Below are positions 39,116 to 50,191 of a stretch of DNA of 64,000 nt, in pieces. Position 1 is the first letter of the stretch. Every line of letters starts with the position of its first letter. The DNA is taken from positions 1-64,000 of the forward strand of contig NZ_SBIK01000002.1 of NCBI RefSeq assembly GCF_006503695.1, in the 5' to 3' direction. The stretch is from Tepidiphilus succinatimandens (GTDB lineage Bacteria; Pseudomonadota; Gammaproteobacteria; Burkholderiales; Rhodocyclaceae). The position numbers were made by a program, and so were the translations under genes. Below the pieces are notes generated by a model, which saw only the letters and a list, made by a program, of their open reading frames with translations, had not been told where the DNA came from and did not search any database.

Positions 39116-40663
39116 CGGCGGCTTGCCGGAAATATCATAGACCACCCGGTTGATGCCGGCCACTTCGTTGATGATGCGGTGTGATACCTGGGCGAGCAGC
39201 GCGTGCGGCAGCTCCGCCCAATGTGCCGTCATGAAGTCCTGCGTCTGCACCGCGCGCAGCGCGATCACGTACTCGTAGGTGCGGGCATCCCCCATCACGC
39301 CGACGCTGCGCACCGGCAGGAATACGGCAAAGGCCTGGCTCACCTTGTCGTACCAGTCGGCACGGCGCAGCTCGTCGATGAAAATCGCATCGGCCTGGCG
39401 CAGGATGTCGGCGTATTCGCGCTTCACCTCCCCCAGGATGCGCACCCCCAGCCCCGGTCCGGGGAAAGGATGGCGATAGACCATGTCGTGCGGCAGCCCC
39501 AGAGCGATGCCCAGCTCCCGCACCTCGTCTTTGAAGAGCTCACGCAGCGGCTCAAGGAGCTTCAGGTTCAGCGTCTCGGGCAGCCCGCCCACGTTGTGGT
39601 GGCTCTTGATGCTCGCCGCCTTCTTCGTCTTGCCGCCGGCTGATTCGATCACGTCGGGGTAAATGGTGCCCTGGGCGAGCCAGCGCGCGCGCGGCAGCTT
39701 CGCTGCCTCTTCCTGGAAGACTTCGACGAAGACGCGCCCGATGATGCGCCGCTTCTGCTCCGGATCGGCCACGCCAGCGAGCGCCGAGAGAAAACGCTCG
39801 CTCGCATCGACGTGGATCACCTTCACGCCCAAGTTGCGCGCGAAGGTGGCCATCACCTGCTCGGCCTCGTCGAGGCGCAGCAACCCGTTGTCGACGAAGA
39901 CGCACGTGAGCCGATCGCCGATGGCGCGGTGGATGAGCGCCGCGGCGACCGACGAATCCACTCCGCCGGAGAGCCCCAGGATCACCTCCTCGTCGCCGAC
40001 CTGCGCCCGGATGCGGGCGATGGCCTCCCCGATGAAATCCGGCATGGTCCAGTCGCGTCCGCAGCCGCAGATCTCATGCACGAAGCGCTCGAGCATCTCC
40101 TTGCCCTTGAGCGTATGCGTCACCTCGGGGTGGAACTGCACGCCGTAGAAACCGCGCGCCTCGTCGGCCATGGCGGCAATCGGGGTGGACTCGCTGCTGC
40201 CGATCACGGTGAAGCCCGGCGGCAGCTCGACCACCTTGTCGCCGTGGCTCATCCACACCTCCAGCACCGCGCGCCCTTCCTCGTCGCGGCGATCGGCGAG
40301 CGCCCCGAAGAGACGGTTGGGGGCGACGACGCGCACCTGGGCGTAGCCGAATTCGCGCTTGCCGCTCGCCGCCACCTTGCCGCCCAGCTGCTCGGCCATG
40401 GTCTGCATGCCGTAGCAGATGCCCAGCACCGGCACCCCCAGGCGGAAGACAATCTCGGGCGCGCGCCAATCGAGCGCCGCGTAGGCCGAATTCGGCCCCC
40501 CCGAGAGGATGATGCCCTTGGGCGCGAAGGCGCGGATGAAGTCCTCGCCCACGTCGAAGGGATGGATCTCGCAGTAGACCTGCGCCTCGCGCACGCGTCG
40601 GGCGATGAGCTGGGTGAGCTGCGAGCCGAAATCCAGGATCAGGATCTTGTCGTGTCGGGTCAT
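39095..40663 (-). CDS. guaA: GMP synthase (glutamine-hydrolysing)
   Basis: The 522-residue enzyme converts XMP to GMP with glutamine and ATP. The class I amidotransferase domain has [19 protein letters not shown] (nucleophile Cys) and [11 protein letters not shown] (catalytic His). The ATP pyrophosphatase domain has [18 protein letters not shown], and the dimerisation domain ends [12 protein letters not shown]. It lies four bases after guaB in one operon. Full length and intact despite the neighbouring integration. Confidence 0.97.
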   Translation of the reverse strand: MTRHDKILILDFGSQLTQLIARRVREAQVYCEIHPFDVGEDFIRAFAPKGIILSGGPNSAYAALDWRAPEIVFRLGVPVLGICYGMQTMAEQLGGKVAASGKREFGYAQVRVVAPNRLFGALADRRDEEGRAVLEVWMSHGDKVVELPPGFTVIGSSESTPIAAMADEARGFYGVQFHPEVTHTLKGKEMLERFVHEICGCGRDWTMPDFIGEAIARIRAQVGDEEVILGLSGGVDSSVAAALIHRAIGDRLTCVFVDNGLLRLDEAEQVMATFARNLGVKVIHVDASERFLSALAGVADPEQKRRIIGRVFVEVFQEEAAKLPRARWLAQGTIYPDVIESAGGKTKKAASIKSHHNVGGLPETLNLKLLEPLRELFKDEVRELGIALGLPHDMVYRHPFPGPGLGVRILGEVKREYADILRQADAIFIDELRRADWYDKVSQAFAVFLPVRSVGVMGDARTYEYVIALRAVQTQDFMTAHWAELPHALLAQVSHRIINEVAGINRVVYDISGKPPATIEWE

Positions 40664-40667
40664 GGGA

Positions 40668-42173
<1,506 letters not shown>

Positions 42174-42500
42174 TCAGGGAGCCTTGCGCTCCTCGGGGTT
42201 TTTGTCGCGAGACGTTCGGGCGCGGCGCCAGCGCACCGCTTTCGGATCGGCGATGAGCGGCCGGGTGAGTTCCAGTCGGTCGCCGTCGGCAAGCGGCGTC
42301 TCCGGCGGCACGAGCCGACCGAAGAGGCTGCAGGCGCGCTCCCAGCCTTCCTGCAATGCCGGATGGCGTTCGATGAGCCCTGAGCGCAGCACGGCATCGC
42401 GCACCGTCGCCCCCGCGGACAAGAAGAGCGGCACGCGCTCGATCACTCCTGGCGCGGGCGCGTAGACGAGCTCGACGCGCAGTTCAGCCACCGCCCTCAC
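42174..42500 (-). CDS. rnfH: RnfH-family ubiquitin-like protein
   Basis: The 108-residue product matches RnfH (UPF0125): VELVYAPAPGVIERVPLFL at the start, IERHPAL, FGRLVPPETPLADGDRLEL and TRPLIADPKAVRRR-like end (here KAVRWRRAR). It has a beta-grasp fold of unclear role, normally encoded beside ratA as here. It overlaps ratA by 17 nt. Confidence 0.9.
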   Translation of the reverse strand: MRAVAELRVELVYAPAPGVIERVPLFLSAGATVRDAVLRSGLIERHPALQEGWERACSLFGRLVPPETPLADGDRLELTRPLIADPKAVRWRRARTSRDKNPEERKAP

Positions 42501-42927
42501 CCTTCATCTGTCGCGCCCGACGCACGAAAGCGTCGACGAAAGTCGCCGCGATACGGTTGAACACCGGTCCCAGCACCTTCTCCAGCACGCGGGAGGCAAA
42601 TTCATAATGAAGATCGAACTCGACACGGCACGCCCCCTCGCCCAGCGGCACGAAGCGCCACTCGCCCTCCAGGCGACGGAAAGGACCCTCCTTGAGACGG
42701 ATGTGCATGCGATGGGGGAATTCCTTGTCGTTGACCGTGGTGAAATGGGTTTTGATGCCGTGAAAATCCACGTGCAGCGTCGCCTCGGTCAGGGTGTCGG
42801 TGCGCTGGTGCAAGTCGACGCCGCCGCACCAGGGCAGGAATTGCGGATAGTCTTCGCAGCGGTCGACGAGTTCGAACATCGCCGCCGCCGGCAAATCGAT
42901 CAAGATGCGTTTATGGACCTCGGCCAT
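42484..42927 (-). CDS. ratA: RatA/START-domain coenzyme Q-binding protein
   Basis: From the ATG at 42927 (MAEVHKRILI) the product has 147 residues of the polyketide cyclase/START type: MFELVDRCEDYPQFLPWCGG and VDFHGIKTHFTTVNDKEFPH, ending in a helix VFNRIAATFVDAFVRRA. Relatives bind ubiquinone (Coq10) or affect ribosome association (RatA). The conserved ratA-rnfH pair next to smpB is typical of betaproteobacteria. Confidence 0.9.
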   Translation of the reverse strand: MAEVHKRILIDLPAAAMFELVDRCEDYPQFLPWCGGVDLHQRTDTLTEATLHVDFHGIKTHFTTVNDKEFPHRMHIRLKEGPFRRLEGEWRFVPLGEGACRVEFDLHYEFASRVLEKVLGPVFNRIAATFVDAFVRRARQMKGEGGG

Positions 42928-42952
42928 CGTGTGCTTTCGCCGGCTGCTCACC

Positions 42953-42958
42953 TATAAT
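42953..42958 (+). promoter_or_regulatory. -10 element of smpB
   Basis: TATAAT stands 39 bp before the smpB start in the divergent region with ratA. No clear -35 element is visible. Confidence 0.5.
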
Positions 42959-42996
42959 CGGCGATTCTACCCCAGCACTTCACCGGAACGCCGCCC

Positions 42997-43443
42997 ATGA
43001 GCATCGTCGAAAACCGCAAGGCGCGCCACGATTACTTCATCGAAGAGACCTTCGAGGCAGGTATCGAGCTGCAGGGCTGGGAAGTGAAGGCAATCCGCGC
43101 CGGCCGGGCGAACCTCAAGGAAGCCTACGTCATCGTCAAGGACGGCGAACTCTTCCTGCTCGGCATGCACGTCACGCCGCTTGCGAGCGCCTCGACCCAC
43201 GTCCACCCCGATCCCACGCGCACGCGCAAACTGCTGCTGCACCGGCGTGAGATCGACCGGCTCATCGGCCAGGTGGAACGCGCCGGCTACACGCTCGTGC
43301 CGCTCGATCTGCACTTCTCCCGCGGCCGCATCAAGGCCACGATCGGGCTCGCCAAGGGCAAGAAGCAGCACGACAAGCGCGAGGCCGAGAAAGAGCGCGA
43401 CTGGTTGCGCGAAAAGGCCCGCCTGATGCGCGAGAAGCGTTGA
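42997..43443 (+). CDS. smpB: SsrA-binding protein SmpB
   Basis: The 148-residue protein binds tmRNA and delivers it to stalled ribosomes. Characteristic parts are [60 protein letters not shown] and the basic C-terminal tail [15 protein letters not shown]. Length is normal. No ssrA gene is in the window. Confidence 0.96.
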   Translation: MSIVENRKARHDYFIEETFEAGIELQGWEVKAIRAGRANLKEAYVIVKDGELFLLGMHVTPLASASTHVHPDPTRTRKLLLHRREIDRLIGQVERAGYTLVPLDLHFSRGRIKATIGLAKGKKQHDKREAEKERDWLREKARLMREKR

Positions 43444-43468
43444 TACGAAAGCCCTTGCGGGCTTGCCG

Positions 43469-43474
43469 TATAAT
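43469..43474 (+). promoter_or_regulatory. -10 element of fabI
   Basis: TATAAT lies 36 bp before the fabI start in the 66-bp gap after smpB. A GCCCTTGCGGGC hairpin just before it could end smpB transcripts. Confidence 0.45.
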
Positions 43475-43509
43475 CGCCGCCACACGATAACTACGATGGA
43501 GCACATCCG

Positions 43510-44301
43510 ATGGGCTTTCTCGCCGGCAAGAAGATCCTCATCACGGGGATGATGAGCAACCGCTCGATCGCCTACGGCATCGCCAAGGCCATGCACCGCG
43601 AAGGCGCGGTGCTCGCCTTCACCTACCAGAACGAACGCTTCGAAGAGCGCATCCGCAAACTGGCGGCGGAATTCGATTCCGAGCTCGCCTTTCCGCTCGA
43701 CGTCACCGACGATGCGCAGATCGAGGGGCTATTCACGGCGCTGCGCCAGCACTGGGACGGGCTCGATGGCCTGGTGCACTCCATCGCCTACGCCCCCACC
43801 GAAGCGCTCGACGGCGACTTCCTCGACGGATTCACCCGCGAAGCCTTCCGCATCTCGCAGGAAGTGAGCGCGGCAAGCTTTCCCCTGCTCGCCAAGGCCG
43901 CCCGGCCGATGATGAAAGGCCGGAATGGCTCCTTGCTCACCCTCACCTACCTCGGCGCCGTGCGCACCATGCCCAATTACAACATCATGGGTCTGGCGAA
44001 AGCGAGCCTGGAAGCGGCGGTACGCTACATGGCCGCCTGCCTCGGCCCCGAAGGCACGCGCGTCAATGCCGTCTCAGCCGGGCCTATCAAGACGGTGGCC
44101 GCCTCGGGCATTGGTAGCTTCAGCAAACTCCTACGCTTCAACGAGCACAACGCCCCGCTGCGGCGCAACGTCACGATCGAAGAGGTGGGCAACGCCGCCG
44201 CTTTCCTCTGCTCGGATCTGGCGAGCGGCATCACTGGCGAGATTCTCTACGTCGACGGGGGTTTCAATACCACCGCCCTCGGCAATCCCGAGCAGGAATG
44301 A
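43510..44301 (+). CDS. fabI: Enoyl-ACP reductase (NADH)
   Basis: The 263-residue protein performs the last reduction of fatty acid elongation. The short-chain dehydrogenase pattern of FabI is clear: [20 protein letters not shown], the LVHSIAYAP region, and the catalytic Tyr-x6-Lys in [12 protein letters not shown]. It ends with [14 protein letters not shown]. Full length. Confidence 0.96.
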   Translation: MGFLAGKKILITGMMSNRSIAYGIAKAMHREGAVLAFTYQNERFEERIRKLAAEFDSELAFPLDVTDDAQIEGLFTALRQHWDGLDGLVHSIAYAPTEALDGDFLDGFTREAFRISQEVSAASFPLLAKAARPMMKGRNGSLLTLTYLGAVRTMPNYNIMGLAKASLEAAVRYMAACLGPEGTRVNAVSAGPIKTVAASGIGSFSKLLRFNEHNAPLRRNVTIEEVGNAAAFLCSDLASGITGEILYVDGGFNTTALGNPEQE

Positions 44302-44340
44302 CGCGGTCCCCGTCGGCGCCGGACCGGCGGGGGCGGGAGT

Positions 44341-45930
44341 TCAGGGCGCCGTGGTGAGCTCCTGCAGCGCTTCGCGCCGGATCACCACGGGGTGACGCGT
44401 CTCCAGCGTCTTCAGCCAGCCGCGCCACTCCACGTTGCCCACCACCGAGCGGATGCGCTCGCCGGCAAACTGTACCATCGGGTCGTCCGCCTGCAGCTGC
44501 GGTCGGCGCACGCCCTCGATGCGCACGAACCAGCGATCCCCATTGGACGCTTCCCAGCCGAGATAGCGCGGCCAGGGAGGCGTGGCCTTGAAGATCTCGT
44601 CGACGAGCTCCGGCGGCAAGGCATTGGAAGCCCGGGTCAGACTACGCTTGGGCTGCCACGCGAGCTCGGGCACTGTCTCACCCTTTTCCAGGCGTTCCAG
44701 CCATTGCGGCGCCAGTTCCCGCAGCCGCTCACGGCCTCTTTCCCGCGCCAGGTCCTGGATCACCCGCGCCCGCGCTTCGTCGAAAGAAAGAGCCCGCGGC
44801 GGCACGTATTCAGCCACGCGCACCGCGGCGAGCTTGCCGGGGGCGAGTTCGACCGGTTCGAGATTCTGCCCTCCCTGGGCCTGCGCCTCCTTGAGCGCAG
44901 CGATGAGCTTGTCGCTCTTCACGCCGGCGATCTCGACTTCCTCCAGCGGCACGAGTTCAGTTTCGTGGATTCTTAGGCCAAAACGCTCGGCCACGGGGTC
45001 GAGCCGGTCGATCGCCTCGAACACGGCGTTGCCCAGTTCTTCGCGCACTTCCCCGTAGCGCTGCCGAGCCTGACGCACGCGCCAGGAATCGGCCAGCGCC
45101 TCGCGCACCTCCTCGAAGGGCCGCACCTGCTGGCTGGCCGGATCGCGAAAGAGCTCCGGTGCCTGCTCGTAGAGTGCACGCAGATCCGCCTCGCTCGGCG
45201 TAAGCCCACGGCCGATCTCTTCTTCATCGACGAGGAGGTACTGCAGCCGAACCTTGGCCGGTGCGACGTAACGCGCCGCGTTCGCCTCGTAGTAGGCGCG
45301 CAATGCCTCCTCCGTCAACCCGGCGGGGTCGGCTTCGTCGGCAGCGGCGCGCACCGCCACGCTCACCTCGCGCTCTTCGAGCTGCTGCGCCACCAGCTGC
45401 AGCGTCTGCTCGCGCGGCACGATGGCCCCCTGCGCGATCGGTTCCACCAGGCGCTGCACTGCCAGATCCTGGGCGAGCATCGCCTCGAACGCCTTAGGGG
45501 TGAGCCCCTGAGCCCGCAGCACCGCCTCGTAGCGCGGATAGGAGAACTGTCCGTCCTGCTGGAACACCTCGAAAGAGGCGATCGCCCGCTGCAAGGCTTC
45601 GGGCGTTACCACCACTCCCAGCCGAGCCGCCTCGACCTGTACGAGACGGCGCTCGATGAGCTCGCGCAGCACCCTCTCGACGAACGCGGGGTCGCGGACG
45701 ATGCGCGCGTCGAAATTCTCACCGAACCGTTGGCGCAGCTGCGCCGTGCGCTCTTCCACCGCCTGGCGCAGCTCGGCCGTGGTCACGACCGCATCGCCTA
45801 CCTTTGCCGCCTCCTGATGGCTGGGACCGCCGGAGAAATAACGCTCGATCCCGAAGAAGGCGAAGGGCAGGATCAGCAGCAGCAGAATACCCTGGGCGAT
45901 GCGTCGCTTGCGACGGATGACTTCGAACAT
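44341..45930 (-). CDS. ppiD: PpiD/SurA-like periplasmic folding factor lacking the PPIase domain
   Basis: From the ATG at 45930 the product has 529 residues. It starts with a cytoplasmic RRKRR and a membrane anchor (GILLLLILPFAFFGI), followed by the SurA_N/PpiD chaperone region (VTTAELRQAVEERTAQLRQR and on). In PpiD a parvulin domain of about 100 residues follows YEQ...ELF; here only about ten residues lie between YEQAPELFRD and VRPFEEVREALADSW. The isomerase domain therefore seems to be missing, leaving a chaperone-only protein. PpiD helps outer-membrane proteins leave the Sec translocon. Confidence 0.85.
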   Translation of the reverse strand: MFEVIRRKRRIAQGILLLLILPFAFFGIERYFSGGPSHQEAAKVGDAVVTTAELRQAVEERTAQLRQRFGENFDARIVRDPAFVERVLRELIERRLVQVEAARLGVVVTPEALQRAIASFEVFQQDGQFSYPRYEAVLRAQGLTPKAFEAMLAQDLAVQRLVEPIAQGAIVPREQTLQLVAQQLEEREVSVAVRAAADEADPAGLTEEALRAYYEANAARYVAPAKVRLQYLLVDEEEIGRGLTPSEADLRALYEQAPELFRDPASQQVRPFEEVREALADSWRVRQARQRYGEVREELGNAVFEAIDRLDPVAERFGLRIHETELVPLEEVEIAGVKSDKLIAALKEAQAQGGQNLEPVELAPGKLAAVRVAEYVPPRALSFDEARARVIQDLARERGRERLRELAPQWLERLEKGETVPELAWQPKRSLTRASNALPPELVDEIFKATPPWPRYLGWEASNGDRWFVRIEGVRRPQLQADDPMVQFAGERIRSVVGNVEWRGWLKTLETRHPVVIRREALQELTTAP

Positions 45931-46059
45931 GAGGCGAATTCCCTCCACGATGGGCACGGCAACGATTCGACCGCGCAACGAACGAAGGATTATCGCATCA
46001 AAATTCCCCGAAGCGTCCGGATCGCGACCGCACCGACATCGGCCGGACGGCGGGCTGGG

Positions 46060-46065
46060 CTATAA
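46060..46065 (+). promoter_or_regulatory. -10 element of the DUF3579 gene
   Basis: TATAAT at this place lies about 45 bp before the start of the 46111 gene, in the gap divergent from ppiD. No good -35 is seen. Confidence 0.45.
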
Positions 46066-46110
46066 TTGGACTTTTCGCGTGACGCCGGATCGACTCTCGA
46101 CGGGCCTCCC

Positions 46111-46455
46111 ATGAAACCCACCGTGCGCAATTTCGTCATCGTCGGGCTCACTTCCGAAGGCAAGCGCTTTCGTCCCAGCGACTGGGCCGAGCGCCTGTGC
46201 GGCATCATGTCGCAGTTCGGCTCCGACCATAAAATGCGCTATTCGCCCTACGTCCAGCCCGGCCCCGACGAGAATGGCGCCAAAACCGTGCGGGTCGACG
46301 CCCGGCTCTACGACATCGAACCCCTCGCCTACCACTTCTTGCTCAACTTCGCCAAGGACAACGACCTCCAGCTGCGTTTCCCCGACGAAGAAACGCCACC
46401 TTCCGATGACGAAGACGGACCGGAGAACGCAAGGAAAGAAAAAGGCAGCCCCTGA
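46111..46455 (+). CDS. DUF3579 family protein
   Basis: The ATG at 46111 (MKPTVRNFVI) gives 114 residues. VGLTSEGKRFRPSDWAERLC and MRYSPYVQPGP are typical of the betaproteobacterial DUF3579 family, whose function is unknown. The C-terminus is acidic. A GGCAGC...GCTGCC hairpin with a TTTTC run (46443-46468) follows as terminator. Confidence 0.85.
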   Translation: MKPTVRNFVIVGLTSEGKRFRPSDWAERLCGIMSQFGSDHKMRYSPYVQPGPDENGAKTVRVDARLYDIEPLAYHFLLNFAKDNDLQLRFPDEETPPSDDEDGPENARKEKGSP

Positions 46456-46470
46456 GCTGCCTTTTCTTCG
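46443..46470 (+). terminator. Terminator after the DUF3579 gene
   Basis: AAGGCAGCCCCTGAGCTGCC followed by TTTTC forms a 6-bp GC stem directly at the stop codon. Read on the other strand it has GAAAAGGCAGC and a TTTTTC run, so it may also serve rpsT. Confidence 0.65.
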
Positions 46471-46499
46471 CCAAGGCAAGAAGGATCTTTGGCGATTCT

Positions 46500-46763
46500 T
46501 CAGCCGAGCGCCTTGATCCGCGCCATCAGCCGGCTCTTGTAGCGCGCGGCGGCGTTCTTGTGGATGATGCCCTTTCCGGCCATCGAATCGATCACACCCT
46601 GCGACGCCTGGAAAGCGGCAAGGGCCTGCTGTTTGTCGCCAGTAGCGAGCGCTTGACGCACCGATTTGATGGCGGTGCGCAGGCGCGAGCGCAGACTGCG
46701 ATTGTGCGCGCGGCGCTTGAGCGCCTGACGGGCGCGCTTGCGAGCTTGAGCCGTGTTGGCCAT
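46500..46763 (-). CDS. rpsT: 30S ribosomal protein S20
   Basis: From the ATG at 46763 the product [20 protein letters not shown] has 87 residues and is basic and helical throughout, as S20 is. It binds 16S rRNA early in 30S assembly. The divergent murJ gene is the common neighbour in betaproteobacteria. Confidence 0.96.
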   Translation of the reverse strand: MANTAQARKRARQALKRRAHNRSLRSRLRTAIKSVRQALATGDKQQALAAFQASQGVIDSMAGKGIIHKNAAARYKSRLMARIKALG

Positions 46764-46793
46764 GTCCTTCAACCCCGAAATACTTGGAAGAAA

Positions 46794-46827
46794 CTATAAT
46801 TCTAGCCTTTCCGCCATTTTGATGCAA
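46794..46827. promoter_or_regulatory. Overlapping divergent promoters of rpsT and murJ
   Basis: On the minus strand TTGCAT and TAGAAT are 17 bp apart, a good promoter for rpsT. On the plus strand TATAAT at 46795-46800 can serve murJ. The two overlap, so transcription may interfere. Confidence 0.6.
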
Positions 46828-46835
46828 CCGACACG

Positions 46836-48386
46836 ATGAACCTGCTGCGCGCGCTGGCCACCGTCAGCGGTTTCACGCTCGCTTCCCGCATCCTCGGCTT
46901 CGTGCGCGACCTGCTGATCGCCGCCGTCTTCGGCGCCGGCCCTGCCACAGACGCGTTCTTCGTCGCCTTTCGGCTACCGAACCTGCTACGGCGGCTCTTC
47001 GCCGAAGGAGCCTTCTCCCAAGCCTTCGTTCCGGTGCTGGGACACACTCGTGAGCGCGAAGGCGCGCAGGCGACGCAACGGCTGATCGACCGCGTCTTCA
47101 CCCTGCTCCTGGCCGCAGTGAGCGCCGTGACGCTGGTGGGCATCGTCGGTGCCGGCGGGCTCATCGCCGTCTCGGCTCCCGGTTTCCTTGCCCGCCCCGA
47201 GACCTTCGCGCTCGCCGTGTCGATGACGCGCATCACTTTCCCCTACATCCTGTGCATGGCGCTGGTGGCTTTCTCCTCGGCCATCCTCAACACCTGGGGT
47301 CGGTTCGCCCTGCCGGCGGCCACGCCCGTGGCGCTCAACCTCTCCTTCATCACCTTCACCGTGCTCGCACTCGCCGGCGTGCCGGTCTTCGAGCCGCCGG
47401 TCACGGCGCTCGCCTGGGCCGTGCTCGTGGGTGGGCTCGCGCAGGTGCTGCTGCACGTGCCCGCCCTGCGGCGCCTGGGCACCTGGCCGCGCTGGGACTG
47501 GGCCCCGCGCGACGAAGGAGTGCGCCGCGTGCTGCGGCTCATGGCCCCGGCGGTGCTGGGCGTGTCGGTAGCCCAAGTCTCGCTCCTCATCAATACCGTG
47601 TTCGCCTCCCTGCTGCCCAGCGGCAGCGTCTCCTGGCTCTACTACGCCGACCGGCTGATGGAATTCCCTTCCGGGTTACTGGGTGCGGCGCTGGGGACCA
47701 TCCTGCTGCCGAGCCTGTCGCGGGCGCACGCGCGCGCGAGCCGCGAAGACTACCAGGCTCTGCTCGACTGGGGACTGCGCCTGACGGTGCTCCTCACCCT
47801 GCCGGCGGCCGCGGGCATGGCGCTGCTGGCCGAACCGCTGGTGAGCACGCTCTTCCTCCATGGCGCCTTCGACGCACAGGATGCACTCGCCACCTGCCGC
47901 GCCCTCGTCGCCTACAGCGTGGGCCTGACGGCCTTGATCGCGGTGAAGATCCTCGCCCCCGGCTTCTACGCCCAGCAGAACGTGCGCACACCGGTGAAAA
48001 TCGCCCTCGTCTCGCTGGTGGCCACCCAGGCGATGAACGGGCTCTTCGTCTTCGTGCTGCCCCTCGCGCACGCGGGCTTGGCGCTGTCGATCAGCCTCGC
48101 GGCCTGGCTCAACGCCGGACTGCTGCTGCATGGCCTGTGGCGGCGCGGCACGTACCGCCCGCTGGCGGGATGGGGAAGATTCCTGCTGCGGGTGACGGCG
48201 GCCACCCTCGCGCTCGGGATCGTGGCCTTGTGGGGAGCCCGCGGCCTCGGCGACTGGCTGCACCTGCCCGCCCTCGAGCGCAGCGGCCGGCTCGCCCTGC
48301 TCCTTGCCGCCTGCGCGCTCGCCTATTTCGGCACGCTCTACGTCTCAGGGATGCGGCTTGCCGACTTCCGCCGCCACGGCGCCTGA
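46836..48386 (+). CDS. murJ: Lipid II flippase MurJ
   Basis: The 516-residue protein is an integral membrane protein with about 14 hydrophobic segments. SRILGFVRDLLIAAVFGAGP and TDAFFVAFRLPNLLRRLFAE followed by GAFSQAFVPV are family signatures. MurJ moves the peptidoglycan precursor lipid II across the inner membrane. Full length. Confidence 0.96.
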   Translation: MNLLRALATVSGFTLASRILGFVRDLLIAAVFGAGPATDAFFVAFRLPNLLRRLFAEGAFSQAFVPVLGHTREREGAQATQRLIDRVFTLLLAAVSAVTLVGIVGAGGLIAVSAPGFLARPETFALAVSMTRITFPYILCMALVAFSSAILNTWGRFALPAATPVALNLSFITFTVLALAGVPVFEPPVTALAWAVLVGGLAQVLLHVPALRRLGTWPRWDWAPRDEGVRRVLRLMAPAVLGVSVAQVSLLINTVFASLLPSGSVSWLYYADRLMEFPSGLLGAALGTILLPSLSRAHARASREDYQALLDWGLRLTVLLTLPAAAGMALLAEPLVSTLFLHGAFDAQDALATCRALVAYSVGLTALIAVKILAPGFYAQQNVRTPVKIALVSLVATQAMNGLFVFVLPLAHAGLALSISLAAWLNAGLLLHGLWRRGTYRPLAGWGRFLLRVTAATLALGIVALWGARGLGDWLHLPALERSGRLALLLAACALAYFGTLYVSGMRLADFRRHGA

Positions 48387-48393
48387 AAAGGCG

Positions 48394-48891
48394 TTACATC
48401 GCATCCGGATCGAGCCAGTTGTAGACGTAGCTCACGCTGGTACGCTCGACCACATCCCCTTTGAAATGCACGTTGAAGAGGGTGAAGAGCACGCCGCGCC
48501 ATTCATTTCTGATGTTCCAGTCCCACACCTCCTCGCCGGAGAGGGAGTAGAAGTGCTCGCGGCGATGCGCTCCGAGCAGACGGTCGACTTCGGCCTTGGT
48601 CATGCCCGGCTTGATACGCGCCAGATTCTCCGGCGCGAGCGCATCGTGCTGCTCGACGATGCGACCGTCGCGATCTACCGTGTACATCCAGCAGGTCCAG
48701 CCGTAAGGTTGAGTGGCGTATTCCAGCGTGCGCGTGCCGTCGGGGTTCTCCCACACGCGCGTGGGCGAACCGCGCGCGGCGAGGAGCTGGGATTCGGTCT
48801 CGAAGACGGGCGAGTGGATGAGCGGCGTGGCGCACGCGCTCAGCGTGAGCACCACGGTGAAGAAAACGGCTTGCAGCAACCGGGCACGCAT
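48394..48891 (-). CDS. SmpA/OmlA (BamE-like) lipoprotein
   Basis: The ATG at 48891 behind AGGAGAGAGGG gives 165 residues. A lipoprotein signal ends in LTLSAC, so the Cys is lipidated after cleavage. Two repeats of the SmpA/OmlA type follow; the second one reads IKPGMTKAEVDRLLGAH. BamE itself is shorter and part of the outer-membrane assembly complex; this is a relative, not certainly BamE. Confidence 0.75.
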   Translation of the reverse strand: MRARLLQAVFFTVVLTLSACATPLIHSPVFETESQLLAARGSPTRVWENPDGTRTLEYATQPYGWTCWMYTVDRDGRIVEQHDALAPENLARIKPGMTKAEVDRLLGAHRREHFYSLSGEEVWDWNIRNEWRGVLFTLFNVHFKGDVVERTSVSYVYNWLDPDAM

Positions 48892-48943
48892 CCCTCTCTC
48901 CTGTTGCATCGCCTGCAAAGCATTATAGGCAAGGGAGGGGCGA

Positions 48944-50191
48944 TCAGGGCGCGGACCACGGTGCGCAGCGCTTCGGCAGGCTCTCCCATGCGGGCAGATG
49001 CACGTCCGGCAATCCGCCACGGCAAGGGGTGGGCAAAGTCCCCTCGATGAGCGGAGCGAGCCAGCGCTGGAAGTCCTCATTGACGCCACAGCCTGAGGCA
49101 TCGATCCACTGCGGCGGAAAGCCGCGCTCGCGGTTGGCCGGGGTATCGATCGGCACCGTCACGCAGCGGTATCGGTACGGCGCCTCGCCTTGGCGCTCCA
49201 CCGCCACCATCGCCGCCGAGATCCCTGCAAGCGCCGTCTCCACGGCGAATTCGCCCAAGCGGTCGGCGACCTCGTAATCGATGGGGCTTGCCCAATGCGC
49301 CGCGGCGCGCTGCAGATAATCGGGCACGGCGACGTGGTACTTCACGCCGAATTCCTGCGCGAGCCGCTGCGCGAGCGCCAGCCCTGCCCCGCCGAGCTGG
49401 ACGTAGCGCCCCGCTTCCACTCCCCGCATCGACAGCAGCCGCCCCGCTTCGTCTTTCACCCCTTCGGCGACGACGAGGGAGCAAAAACCAAGGCGGGAGA
49501 GCGTCTCCTCCACCCGAGGGAAAACCGTCTCGGTGCGAAAAGGCGTCTCCGGCAGCAGCACCAGATGCGGCCCTTCGTCGGGAGCGAGGCGTTGCACGAT
49601 CGAGGTGCTGGCGGCGAGCCAGCCGACGTTGCGCCCCATGGTCTCCATGACGAAGAGCCGGGGCTTGCGCACGTAAAGGGAAGCCAGGTCGAGGCTCGCT
49701 TCGAGATAGCTCGTGGCGAGATACTTCGCCGCCGATGGATAGCCGGGAGAAAAATCGGTGCCGAGGAGATCGTTGTCGATGGTCTTGGGAATACCGACCA
49801 CCGTGAGGGGGTACCCCAGGCGCTGCGCGCTCAAGTGCAACTGGCGCACCGTATCCATCGAACCGTTGCCCCCGTTGTAGAGCAGCCAGCGCACCTCATG
49901 CGCCTCGAGCACGGCGAAAAGCCGCTCGTGCAGGGCCGGCGCTTCGTCGAACGGCGGCAGATCGAAACGGCAGGAGCCGAAAGTCCCGCCCGGCGTGCGC
50001 GAGATGCGCGCAAGCACAGAAGCATCGAGCGCGCCGGGCACGACGAGATCTTCTTCGAGCACACCGAGGATGCCATGCCGTGCAGCGAGAAAGGGCACCC
50101 CCGATGCGGCGCAGGCGCGCATCACGCCCACGGCGCTCGCGTTGATCACCGCCGTCATTCCGCCCGATTGGGCGTAGAGGAGCGTGCTCAT
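48944..50191 (-). CDS. pfp: Pyrophosphate-type 6-phosphofructokinase
   Basis: The 415-residue product starts LLYAQSGGMTAVINASAVGV and has YNGGNGSMDT and GIPKTIDNDLLGTD. The Asp and neighbouring residues in the latter two, with GGNGS in place of the ATP-type GGDGS, point to a PPi-dependent enzyme. It makes or uses fructose 1,6-bisphosphate reversibly. METMGRNVGWLA binds the sugar phosphate. It overlaps the NUDIX gene by 4 nt. Donor choice is inferred from motifs. Confidence 0.85.
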   Translation of the reverse strand: MSTLLYAQSGGMTAVINASAVGVMRACAASGVPFLAARHGILGVLEEDLVVPGALDASVLARISRTPGGTFGSCRFDLPPFDEAPALHERLFAVLEAHEVRWLLYNGGNGSMDTVRQLHLSAQRLGYPLTVVGIPKTIDNDLLGTDFSPGYPSAAKYLATSYLEASLDLASLYVRKPRLFVMETMGRNVGWLAASTSIVQRLAPDEGPHLVLLPETPFRTETVFPRVEETLSRLGFCSLVVAEGVKDEAGRLLSMRGVEAGRYVQLGGAGLALAQRLAQEFGVKYHVAVPDYLQRAAAHWASPIDYEVADRLGEFAVETALAGISAAMVAVERQGEAPYRYRCVTVPIDTPANRERGFPPQWIDASGCGVNEDFQRWLAPLIEGTLPTPCRGGLPDVHLPAWESLPKRCAPWSAP

